From positions 1 to 12,921 of the forward strand of contig WKLE02003881.1 of assembly GCA_014885115.2 (NCBI GenBank): DNA of 12,921 bases, given 5' to 3'. The translations under genes and the position numbers were made by a program. Below are positions 1 through 8,281 of the stretch, piece after piece. This DNA is from Asterionellopsis glacialis (taxonomy: Eukaryota > Bacillariophyta > Plagiogrammaphyceae > Rhaphoneidales > Asterionellopsidaceae). Position 1 is the first letter of the stretch. Every line of letters begins with the position of its first letter. A model generated the notes under the pieces. The model was not told where the DNA came from, searched no databases, and saw nothing but the letters and a program-made list of their open reading frames with translations.

Positions 1-229
1 CATCATTGCAATGATGTGCTCTACCCCAGTTACATCCGTGTCCTGGGTTAACATTGTCAGGACATTGTTGGGATTCATCTCAATTTTTTTGAAATTTTGA
101 TACAGACAAGCTACTGTAAACACATAAAATGAATATGAAATGTTATAAAGGACCCAAAATGTAAATTTTATTCTTACGAGTCGTAAGACCCACATGTAAT
201 AAAGTTATAAAGCATGTACCAAGGTTTCC

Positions 230-410
230 TTGTAGAAAATAGGTGGCTGAGAAGCAAGCACTAAAAGGTGCTTGTTTTTTCAGCAAAAAATGATATCTCT
301 TGTAGGTCTGTACCAAATTGTACAGCAGAGATATCATTGCATACCAGGAAAAATGAGCACTAAAAGGTAATCGTTTTTTATGCTCAGGAGCCAATAAAAG
401 TGCTCGTTTT
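230..410. repeat. Nested inverted repeat, MITE-like snap-back region
   Basis: Several perfect arms are nested here. A 12-bp arm AATGATATCTCT (289-300) pairs with AGAGATATCATT (327-338). Inside it CTGTAC (308-313) pairs with GTACAG (320-325) around a 6-base loop. To the left, CAAGCAC (255-261) pairs with GTGCTTG (268-274). To the right, GAGCACT (355-361) pairs with AGTGCTC (399-405), and TGAGCA (354-359) with TGCTCA (381-386). The left and right halves are also imperfectly complementary to each other around a centre near 317, for example in their GTGCT-plus-T-run segments. A minus-strand open frame across this region (143-451) is a by-product of the palindrome. It could be a small non-autonomous DNA element or simply a fold-back; no flanking target duplication was recognised. 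Confidence 0.7.
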
Positions 411-484
411 TCCAGACAATTGATGATAACTGAGAACACACCACACAACAATCTCGAATCATACGTTCTGTAACCGGAATTGCG

Positions 485-930
485 GTTGTGGTTGTCGCAA
501 CAATGACCATGTTAATGGTAATTACAGCCTCTTCTTCTTGTGATGGCCATACATGATCCTCTACAGAAACAAGTTTTTGACTGATTGTTGTGTAGCAGCG
601 ACTCTTTTGTTACAATTTGATTCCTAGAGGAATGAAAATGGTAAGAAAATATGCTTTATCCATTTTCTTGTTTTTTTATGTAACTAACTGCATCGTGCGA
701 AGATGCATCTTATTTAGTTTCTCATACCCTATCATCTTTTTTGAAATTATGATGTATTTATAGGATAAATAATGTGGCACCAGCAATGTCAACACTGATG
801 AAAGAGAGGAACTGCAACCGTATTACTACACGTTAGAAACAAAGGTTTTTTCTACAGAAATTATATTTTTTTACAAGAACGACAAGCAACAATCAATCAT
901 CATAGTCTGCTACATGTAAAAGTTTTTGTG
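485..930 (+). repeat. Diverged long direct repeat, copy 1 (possible degenerate LTR)
   Basis: Matches 11437-11890 in the same orientation. From 493 to 646 the two copies align at a constant offset of 10951 bases: TGTCGCAACAATGACCATG (493) against TGTCACGACAATGATTATG (11444), the exact 15-mer ATTGTTGTGTAGCAG (584-598 and 11535-11549), and the exact 12-mer AAAATGGTAAGA (635 and 11586). Similarity continues with small indels through TTGAAATTAT (741-750 and 11717-11726) and fades after about 900. The left edge is sharp: upstream of about 480 the two flanks are unrelated. The element begins with TG in both copies, and a copia-type gag lies about 0.9 kb inside it, so a degenerate LTR is possible. 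No primer-binding site or target duplication was identified, so another dispersed repeat family is equally possible. Confidence 0.7.
689..707. repeat. Small perfect hairpin
   Basis: TGCATC (689-694) and GATGCA (702-707) are perfect inverted arms around a 7-base loop inside direct repeat copy 1. The corresponding place in copy 2 does not keep both arms, so this is probably not a conserved structure. Confidence 0.35.
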
Positions 931-1788
931 GAAAATAGCTTCATCCTTGTAAGAACTATCATTTCATTCTAGATCAAGCTGATCATAAAAAATTTTAATT
1001 TAAAAGAAGGTACCACTGAAAATATCAGAGCTATTTCAAAATAGAGTATCAAAATTCTAAGATTTTGTCTCTGCTCGTGGAAAATCAACAATCTACCAAT
1101 CAAATAGTTTCAGATTATTTAGAGACTGAAATAGTTCTAGATACAGTTGATTGTTGAATAATGAGGTGTAGTAGCAAGGCTGCAATAAAATTTACAGTTG
1201 AAAGAACAACAAACAAAACATATTCTTTTTCAGGTTTTACATTTTATGCAAGACTCATTTAAAAATAATAGTGGACCCTGTGCAAGTCACTTCATGAGTA
1301 TCACATACGTTTTTTTACTTCTCTTCTTTCACTTCTATGCTGGATAGCCACTTTATTGTTATTAGTTTTTAGGGTGCTGGCATTCATTTTGATATCGTTG
1401 TCATCGTGATGGATTTTTTGTTCATTTTTGACCACTGCTTCTATGCAAGGGTTTTTCAACTGCTCTTTGGGATGTCAAAAATGTCATTTTATCTTTGTCT
1501 TGTCAAAATGGTGTCCTGGCCAAAGAGGGAAATTGTGAAAAATAAGGCTGAGTTGGGCTATATTTTTTTTTACTTCAGAATAAGGTATGACTCAATTGAA
1601 AAGCTATATTTTTTTTACTTTGGAATAAAGTATGACTCAATTCACACCGCCAACTGAACCCTGCCTTATATTTATTATTAATAATAGTAATAGACTCTCA
1701 TTGTTACTTTAGAGGTTATGAGCTCAAGTGCTCAACTTTGCAAATCAACAAAAGAGAATTGTGAGAACTGTTTTCAACCTGAATCACC
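931..1788. other. AT-rich region without a recognisable gene
   Basis: No coding frame of convincing composition was seen on either strand. The longest plus-strand frame (1406-1657) is built of T-rich codons giving Phe and Tyr runs and covers a tandem repeat. The stretch lies between the direct repeat and the gag pseudogene, which is where a retrotransposon leader would sit, but no primer-binding site could be assigned. Confidence 0.5.
1558..1642. repeat. 45-bp tandem duplication, two diverged copies
   Basis: Copy 1 (1558-1602) and copy 2 (1603-1642) both start GCTATATTTTTTTT, continue TACTT and a -GAATAA- segment, and end TATGACTCAATT. They differ by a few substitutions and by the length of the T run. 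Confidence 0.8.
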
Positions 1789-2868
1789 ATGGCCAATGAT
1801 ATCAAAGAAGAAATTGGAACCACCCCTGTATGCAGAATGCAAGACAATGAACCTTCTGAAGACATCAGTGATGATGATGAGAGTAGCGTAAGATCTTACC
1901 ATACATTGGGACTTCAAGGCAGAAATCAAGCTGCTAGAAACTGAGGCAATCCCACTACTCAGTCCAAAACTGAGACGATGATAGTGGCAGGTGTCTCTAT
2001 GGAAGTTCTTAAAACCTGACATTAGATACACATCCCATTTGTCCATACGTAACGAAGCAAGAGAGGATGTTACTTGGCCCCAAAGATAAACAGAATTTCA
2101 TCCTTTTGAACTCATTAGCTTAGCTATTAATGATGAGGACAAGCTCTCCAATGTTTACAATCTGACCAATCAGATCCATAAGACCAAGGATGTCCATGAA
2201 CATTTTGACATGTCAGATGTCTTCACTATCCTTCTCTTGGATACTGATGGAAGGTGAGTTCTCGGTCACCAAAACTTGTATTCTGACAACAATCTCATTA
2301 AAGTTGAAGAAGTTGCACAATCCAACAAATGGTATCAAGCTTTCCCTCATCATTCAACACAACCTTGGTTTCATGAAAATCTAAGTCTCACCCTCGAATA
2401 TTTTGAGAATAACACAACCAAGTCTTTGTACAATAAAGTCATGGAAGATTGTAATGATGACCCTCCCAATGAATGTGGTGGACCACTCTTCTTTTGGTAC
2501 ATGATCCAAGCCGTCATTAGCAATACTGAAGACACTATACAGCTCTTCAGAATACAATCAAAGACATGAAATTGACAAACTTCAATGTTGAAAATGTTGA
2601 CACAGCAATATCAATGATACGGGGAACTATATCACATATTAAAACTGTCAAACCTCCTTGGGTACCGTCAGATATTCAAACCCAGCTTCTGCATGTCTTT
2701 CAAACTTCATCAGAAATCACTTTTAATGACCATTTCAAGCAGGTTGAACAGCAGTATAACATCAACGTTGCAACGCATTGGACAGGATCAACCTTACTGT
2801 CTTTCAGCAACATCCTCACCTTAGCGGCTAGTCTCTATCATGCCCGAGTTGAAAAAGGAACTCCTCTT
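1789..2868 (+). pseudogene. gag: Broken Ty1/copia-type retrotransposon Gag (diatom CoDi-like)
   Basis: Gag packages the element RNA into cytoplasmic virus-like particles. A start is offered by ATG at 1789, followed by an acidic N-terminal segment in frame 1 (SDDDESS). The frame moves near 1905 to frame 2, carrying AEIKLLETEAIPLL, LSNVYNLTNQIH and MSDVFTI, then VAQSNKWY, the block CGGPLFFWYMI (near 2474) and ISNTEDTI. It shifts near 2560 to frame 1 for NVENVDTAISMIRG and LLHVFQTSSEITFNDHF. This order of motifs matches the Gag domain I associate with diatom copia elements (from memory). In-frame stops in frame 2 are TGA 1979, TAG 1982, TAA 2087 and TGA 2255; a local excursion to another frame (LGPKDKQNFILLNS, about 2073-2117) points to further indels. 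No zinc knuckle follows, and no protease, integrase, reverse transcriptase or RNase H is found: the frame runs into a pyrimidine-rich repeat at about 2864. The identification as Gag is fairly firm; the host-lineage assignment is less so. Confidence 0.72.
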
Positions 2869-3291
2869 TCCTTTTTTTCTTCTTTTTTGGGCATTCAAGT
2901 AATTTATAATTTTTGAATTCTTCTTGTATCAAATACATGCTCATTATACTTGCATAAAATAAACAAATTTAGACTTGCATTCCCTGTGGATTGTTGACTT
3001 TACAATGGTAGTATTGTTGTCATCTATTCTTCTTTCCCCCTCTCTTTTCTCTATCTTTCCTATTTCCTTCTTTTTTCTTGTTTTTTGAACATTCAAGTAA
3101 TTTATAATTTTTGAATGCTCACTACGCTCATATAAAATAAACAAATTTATACTTGCGTTCCCTGCAACAGTGGACTGTTGACTTTGCAACGATTGTATCA
3201 TCATCAATTTTTCCTTTCCCCTCTCCTTTCTCTCTCTTTCCTCTTTCCTTCTTTTTTCTTGTTCTTTGGACATTCAAGCTCGCTCCGCTCG
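2864..3291. repeat. Three diverged tandem copies of a pyrimidine-rich 180-200-bp unit
   Basis: Each unit has a pyrimidine tract (CTCTTTCCTT...CTTTTTTCTTG), then CATTCAAG (2892, 3090 and 3271), then AATTTATAATTTTTGAAT (2901 and 3099; lost in the third copy). Next comes ATAAAATAAACAAATTTA (2954 and 3132) with CTTGC[A/G]TTCCCTG, then TGGA[T/C]TGTTGACTTT (2987 and 3171). Spacings are 198 and 181 bases for CATTCAAG and 178 for the AT-rich block, so the copies have small indels. The third copy breaks off after CATTCAAG into GCTCGCTCCGCTCGC (3278-3292). Minus-strand frames here, rich in Lys, Arg and Glu, are translations of the pyrimidine tract and not genes. Confidence 0.85.
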
Positions 3292-3481
3292 CAAAAAAAC
3301 AACTCACACCCACAAGCATAAATAATTTACCCATTTTACTGGCCGACTTTGACTTTTTGAGTCCTTCCCCTGGATACAAAATATTTCACTAAAATAGAAG
3401 GGATAGAGTTATGACTAATGTATAAAGGATGGATAAAGGTTACTTGAAGAACTTCTTTGCTGATTAGGATTAAGATTTTCA

Positions 3482-3751
3482 ATGATTATTCTAGGAACAA
3501 CAGACAGAATGCTAGGGAATAAAATGAGATTTTACTTAAGGAAACCGGTAACCATTGCAAATGGGATTCCTTTGGTGGGGGATAAAACAAATTATGTAGA
3601 TGCCTCTGGGGTCTTGGTTGCCCCCTCAGATCAGCAATGCAAAGCTTTACCAGTCAGTAAATCTCTTGGTACTTGTACTGATATGGCATCTTTGGTAGAG
3701 GACTGCTGTTCAATACGGGACTGCTTACTACTCTACCAGGTACTGAACTAG
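3482..3751 (+). CDS. Unrecognised short open frame, doubtful
   Basis: ATG at 3482, 89 codons, with a mixed composition and several Cys residues near the end (EDCCSIRDC). It has no signal peptide, membrane segment or motif that I recognise. The surroundings are repeats and pseudogenes, and its C-terminal codons run through a CCAGGTAC motif also found elsewhere in the window, which argues against a real gene end. It could be a fragment of an old element. I would not treat it as a gene without transcript support. Confidence 0.12.
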   Translation: MIILGTTDRMLGNKMRFYLRKPVTIANGIPLVGDKTNYVDASGVLVAPSDQQCKALPVSKSLGTCTDMASLVEDCCSIRDCLLLYQVLN

Positions 3752-3892
3752 AAAACAGATGCATGGTGCCTAAGCTAGAGGACCTCTATATAGAGAAAAA
3801 TATTTAGCAGGTACTATTATATAATTACCTACAATGTGGTATTTAGGACCTGCTTGGGATACCTGGTACTGGTACTGTACCACATACATCCC
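3733..3892. repeat. Cluster of CCAGGTAC / TACCTGGTA motifs, left cluster
   Basis: Short copies of the same word in both orientations occur here: TACCAGGTAC at 3734, GCAGGTAC at 3808, and TACCTGGTACTGGTACTGTA at 3870. The same words recur at 12719-12845, and a looser form occurs near 11335-11365. The two clusters are not collinear, so a shared short motif rather than a long duplicated segment is indicated. Confidence 0.5.
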
Positions 3893-4372
3893 GGTCAAAA
3901 TACAGAGTATATTTTAGAATGAAACATTGAATCTATGAGCCATATTTTTTGAAATGTGGTAAGAAGAATTTGGAGGACTTCACATTTCTGATGGGCAGGC
4001 TTGATTCAGAAGCAAAAACATTTAAACAAGTACATTTCTTTGGGGCATTTCCTGCAGAAATATTTTCCCAATCATGATGTCATCCCTTAAATAAAACTGT
4101 TTGAGCATCAAAAGTTGCAAATTTTGCATTTTTGGGTCCTCAACGATGACAAACCACTGTTGCACAGGTAGATGAACAGGTTCACCACCCATAAGGTTGT
4201 CGGATTCAACCCTCTGCAACAGTTATTTTCATTTTTAACATTGTATTTTATCCTGTTTTGATAGGGAGTTTTTGGCCTAAAATGCTGTGTACCCCCAGTA
4301 CAATTGGACAAAATTAAAAATCTCAACATTTCTCTTTTTTTCTGGTCTGACCAGAAATGCCTTTCCTCCAAC

Positions 4373-6680
4373 ATGGTGCAACTAGATGAAGGTACCCATT
4401 TTTTGTTTGTGTCACAATGTCAGCACATGGCACTCTATAGGAAACAAGTAACAATGACAATCATTGCATAAAAGATGATGTAAAAAGCTAATGACAATGA
4501 TGTTTCTACTAGTGGTCATTTTAGTTACTATACATGCAGCATTTTCCAAACAAGAACAGACCATGATATGGGATTGCAAGCCTGTTGTTTGCATTGCTAT
4601 GATTACCAAAGTGCTTTAACCAATGGTACTAGCAACCATTGTGTACACCTTCCAATCCACAAGTGGGGTCAATGCTACCAATGTATGTTTGGTGGCTTTA
4701 ATTGTAGAAGAAAGCCCATTCCCAGGAAAATCAGGATAAGTGTTACTTATCAGGAGACCATTACCAATGGTGCTCCTTCTCAACCTGTAACTCCATCTTT
4801 GTCCTCCTCTTTGTCCCCTCCCTCTAATTTGAATGCTGATTGTGTGTCAAACCAACCCAAGAACAATAAGAGAATGAGACCAGATTCAGTTTTGTAATCC
4901 CCTCCCTCACAAAAACCTAGTACTGTAACACCCAACTTGCTGCCACTACCAACATCAACTCCCAATAAGTGAATCCATTATACTGCAACATCAGCACCTA
5001 TTTTCCCATAGTCCTCCCTAATGTCCACCTCCACCATTGAACACAAACAAATCAAGACACTGTTGTGAGCCTTAGACATTAGAACTTCAGAGTGTAACAA
5101 GCTTTGAACAATAGTGAGAGATCTTTCTTCAGAAATTTCCCAAATTAAAAGAAAACACAAACAAGCCATTGCAGAACTTACTTTTCAAAATGTAGGTGTT
5201 GGTTCCAATGTGAACCCACCTGTTCCAGACAATGACCACCAGTCACCTACTGCTGATGGTGTCATCCATGCACCATTCAAACATATAGACCTCACAGTAT
5301 TTGGAAATAGAATCAAACAGTTCAATAGTTTAATACTTGGATACATGTGGTTGCAAACAAAAGCACATGCCTTGTGTTCTGTTTTGTTTTCTGGTAAAAT
5401 GTTTGGTCCAAAAATTGAACCAGAGTTAAAAAAGAATACACAAATATGGATGCAAAAGATATTCCAACCTTGGAAACTGTAACACATGATTGACACTGGT
5501 CAACCTGGATCACTCAACTATGAATCTATTAACCTCCTTTGTAATATAGAGGATTTAAATAAATACAAAAGAGGTGGGTTATGTGAGAGAGCAGCTGTAC
5601 AAAGAGCTGCACGTAAATCGGAAAAACATGGTGATGACAATATGTTAGAACTTACACCAATTGAAACGCCATTTGATCCTGGGTTTAAAATTGACCTTGA
5701 ACAAGCTGTCCATCTTATTCTCTGGGCATACAATGTTGAACAACACACTACCACTGGTTCCATCTCCCTGGCAACTACAATGGATGGTGGTAATTTGTTT
5801 GGCACCTCAACTCATGTTACTGCCAGAATTAAAATAATTGGCCTAAGTATAAAAGAACCAGATATGAGTGCACCATTGTTTTTGAACACCGGTAGTAGCC
5901 TGTGGACTGATCAACTGATTGGAGCTGGCACAAAAATTCAAAGTTGTGATGTATGCTTCTCTCTTCTCAGTATTTTTGCCAAGGATGAAAAAGAATTATA
6001 CAAGGAGAAGTTCAGTGAATTCCATTCTTTTTTTTTTTTGAAATTACAAGGAAGGCTTACCTGCTAATGATTAAGAGTCCTGCCACCAAACCTATGAAGA
6101 TTGTATCACCACAAGATCTCAGTTCCTTCTGGAAGGTTCTGAGCATGGGTGGAGGTTCATTCTCCACTGATCTCTTCTGCCATTGCTGTTCCTGCACAAG
6201 ATCAGAAAAGGCAAATTACAAGCAAGGTGTGTCACAATGTGAGAGATGTATATCATGAAACAAACAAAACTGTTATCACCATGATGTTTGTGATAATGAG
6301 CTGCTAGAGCACCACAGGGTGGAACTAGCATCTCATCTAGGAGAGAACCTAGAAGAACATTTTGACACATACAACAAAATTGATGAAAAGGCAGTCATAC
6401 TTACAGATGTAAATGTTGTCAATAGAGACTAACCAACAGTACCTATTTGGACTATGAAGTCCTTGAGGATGATCCCTCACAAGAGGTACTTTACCGTTCA
6501 TTGTTGATCAAAGAGCTAGTCATCAGGCATCCAGCACAATTAAGGCAATTTTGATCAAAGTCAATAGAAGAATTGAGAACAAGATTGAGAGAAGACATTA
6601 TATTAGAGAGCCTAAGAACCTCAAAGAACAAACATATTGTTCCACTCCAGTTCAAACAATTGTACATATATGTACTGTAA
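4373..6680 (+). pseudogene. Broken cysteine-rich protein of an uncharacterised, probably mobile-element-borne family
   Basis: One reading frame (frame 2) runs from ATG 4373 to about 6040 despite stops at about 4469, about 4481, TAA 4895, TGA 4970, TAG 5009, TGA 5066, TGA 5105 and TAA 5480. It then moves to frame 1 across a run of 12 T (6028-6039), with stops TGA 6256 and TAA near 6430, and to frame 3 from 6435 to TAA 6678, with TGA 6552. Visible parts: an N-terminal Cys/His-rich segment (CCLHCYDY ... HKWGQCYQCMFGGFNC, about 4583-4710) followed by basic RKPIPRKIR; a Ser/Pro linker; a possible coiled-coil stretch near 5045-5175; a central part with TTMDGGNL (Asp at 5783) and AKDEKELYKEKFSEFHSFF; then SSFWKVLSMGGGSF and a second cluster FCHCCSC (6175-6195), CERC (6238-6249) and CYHHDVC (6271-6291), a likely zinc site. 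From memory this resembles long hypothetical proteins repeated in algal genomes; a nucleic-acid-binding or transposase-like role is inference only. Confidence 0.6.
6028..6039. repeat. T12 homopolymer at a frame change
   Basis: Twelve consecutive T (6028-6039) lie exactly where the plus-strand pseudogene leaves frame 2 and continues in frame 1. Restoring one frame needs one more T or two fewer, so slippage in the homopolymer, or a sequencing error there, explains the shift. Confidence 0.75.
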
Positions 6681-7731
6681 CTGGCTTCTTCAAGGAGAAG
6701 AGTCTTGACCATCTCAAATGCAAATGTCTGCTGTACCTCATCATTCAATATATTTGTTGCTTTAATAGAGGTGCCTTCAATAGTATTGATCTGGAAGGCG
6801 TTGTCTGCAACGTAAAAAAATAGCTCTAGGAATAACAAAGGACAATTGGGCATCTTTTTTTGGCGTCCAGCCTCAAGAACCAGTGTGGTACACAATGCAT
6901 TATTCACAGCAGCAGCATCACCACAGACTTCATTGAACCTCATCCTAAGTTTTAAGACTTCCTCTTGAGTGTTGTAAATAAAATTGATTCCTTTCTTCAG
7001 GGTTTTATAGACAAATGCATTAGATAAGTTGATGTGTTGTTGATTGCTGTTATTGGCAATTATCATCCTGATGTCATTGTGACAAAAAATACTTACTCTA
7101 GCTTTGCCAGGTTTTGTTCTAACCATTTTCATAGAAGGATACTTGGTACTCCTACCAACTCCAAATGTAGTTCCAAAACAAGACTGTTGCAGATGCTCAC
7201 AATCCAATTCAGTTTGTACCCTGAAACAGTACTTTTTTCAGTAACTTACCAAGTAAATAAAGCAAAATCAGCAGGCCTAATCCTCCTCAAAGCACTTTTT
7301 GTGGATAACTCACCCTTCTGTTGCACTTTGTTACCCACTAGGATAAATATGTATTTTCATGTAGGTAATGTAATGTTGACCAACTCTTTAGCTCTCAATA
7401 GAGGATAGATTCTTCTTGATGATAAGGGTTTTTTAATGACATCATGGATGCAACATAATTCCCTAAAAATATATTCAGTGCAGGATTTGTAATGTTGTGG
7501 AAGTGTACTGAAATCAATATCATGAAGGGATTTAGTTGGGATGCCACCATAAGAATACCGGACAATAAACATATTGTGCATTCCACTGTTGCAGGAAAAT
7601 GTGCCATTTTGGATGCTGTTGATGTGAAATACCCATCATATTTGGCTGATTTCATTAGAATTATGCCACTTGTTTTTGAAGGTTTGATTTCTCTTTTGCA
7701 GCAGACAACGCTTTTGCTGAAGCTTTTGCCA
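6640..7731 (-). pseudogene. Coding-like block on the opposite strand, family not recognised
   Basis: Minus-strand reading gives a balanced composition, while the plus strand gives Ser/Leu/Phe-rich text typical of antisense. Going down from 7731, one frame reads YSYGGIPTKSLHDIDFSTLP, CIHDVIKKPLSSRRIYPLLR and KGELSTKSALRRIRPADFAL, with stops TGA 7638, TGA 7359 and TAA 7248. Near 7205-7230 it shifts to the frame that is open to 6491, with MKMVRTKPGKARVSIFCHND, LRMRFNEVCGDAAAVNNAL and FAFEMVKTLLLEE. Below about 6640 the plus strand again reads better, so the block probably ends there. I recognise no domain. It sits between two plus-strand coding remnants, which suggests an inserted or inverted element fragment. 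The upper boundary is uncertain because 7492-7680 is also open on the plus strand. Confidence 0.4.
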
Positions 7732-8133
7732 TCATGAACTAAGATGGTGTTGTCACACCACCAGGATCAAGCCCTCCCACCCCTCAATTCAATCCCACAA
7801 GTCACTCCCTTTTCATAAGTGATGATGATGAAGAAGAGACTGTATGTGTAGTGTTTGGTAGCAGTCCCCCCTGTGAATGGGCAGATTTTGGTCCTGCCAT
7901 CATCAAAAATATTTTCATTTCTATTTTCATGTGAAATACAGGACAGCAGAGAAGTTATTGTTATCAAGGATGATGTAGATGTCCCCCACAGTGCCATGAG
8001 AAAGGCACTGTACAGGACATCTATTTCAGGCAAATATGGGCACCTTGGGAAAGGGAACAGAATTCCCATTGTTAGCTGTGTAACAGATAAGATTAGAGAA
8101 AAGTTTCATGAAGATGATGACAAAAATATGTAG
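7492..8133 (+). pseudogene. Plus-strand coding remnant with acidic linker, possibly the 3' end of the 4373-6680 gene
   Basis: Frame 1 is open 7492-7737 (GKCAILDAVDVKYPSYLADF). Near 7680 the better text moves to frame 3 (ADNAFAEAFAIMN, stop TAA near 7740, then TPPGSSPPTPQF and the acidic SDDDEEE near 7821), and near 7935 back to frame 1 (SREVIVIKDDVDVPHSAMRK, GKYGHLGKGNRIPIVS, IREKFHEDDDKNM) with a stop TAG at 8131-8133. A Pro/Ser-rich then acidic linker followed by a short basic C-terminal module fits the tail of a larger protein, and the orientation agrees with the gene at 4373-6680. Membership in the same gene is inference. The 7492-7680 part is ambiguous, because the minus strand is open there too. 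The last 65 codons are the most convincing. AATAAA at 8155 could be a polyadenylation signal. Confidence 0.45.
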
Positions 8134-8281
8134 CCAACAACAAATCAAAACAAAAATAAATTTAGATCAGTAATAATAAACTAAAAACAAATTTAAATAT
8201 ACACAAGAACCTGAATAATAACAATTGTAGATTTCCATGTAATGATTTTTTATTAGTACTGTACTAATGGTATTTCTATTT
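8134..8281. other. Short AT-rich gap between convergent pseudogenes
   Basis: Very AT-rich DNA with AATAAA at 8155-8160 and several TTAA tetranucleotides. It separates the plus-strand stop at 8133 from the minus-strand transposase stop at 8284-8282, so the two remnants face each other tail to tail. No inverted terminal repeat of the downstream element was recognised here. Confidence 0.4.

Larger units (their letters stand above)
3292..4372. other. Region without a convincing gene
   Basis: A plus-strand frame of 89 codons at 3482-3751 and a minus-strand frame of 65 codons at 4022-4219 have normal-looking amino acid mixes but match nothing I recognise. They are short enough to be chance frames or remnants. 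The 3730-3890 part carries several copies of a CCAGGTAC-type motif, described separately. No promoter or RNA gene could be recognised. Confidence 0.5.

Noticed and set aside
143..451. Minus-strand open frame of 102 codons
   Set aside because: It is read across the palindrome; the two halves give echoing peptides (PFSAHF and PFSACF) because the DNA is repeated, not because of a protein.
1774..2046. Minus-strand frame of 90 codons
   Set aside because: Antisense to the gag remnant, whose plus-strand motifs are the recognisable ones.
2944..3379. Minus-strand frames rich in Lys, Arg and Glu
   Set aside because: They are translations of the repeated pyrimidine tract and exist in two frames at once.
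5185..5805. Minus-strand frames of about 95-103 codons
   Set aside because: Antisense to the Cys-rich pseudogene; the plus strand carries the coherent text.
7034..7408. Plus-strand frame of 124 codons
   Set aside because: Ser, Leu, Phe and Thr rich, as expected for the antisense of a coding minus strand; the minus strand reads better here. Some uncertainty remains.
7680..7701. A very short intron (GT...TTTTGCAG) explaining the frame change near 7680
   Set aside because: It would be only about 20 bases, too short for a spliceosomal intron; a small indel is simpler.
7767..8069. Minus-strand frame of 100 codons
   Set aside because: Antisense to the plus-strand acidic linker and C-terminal module ending at 8133.
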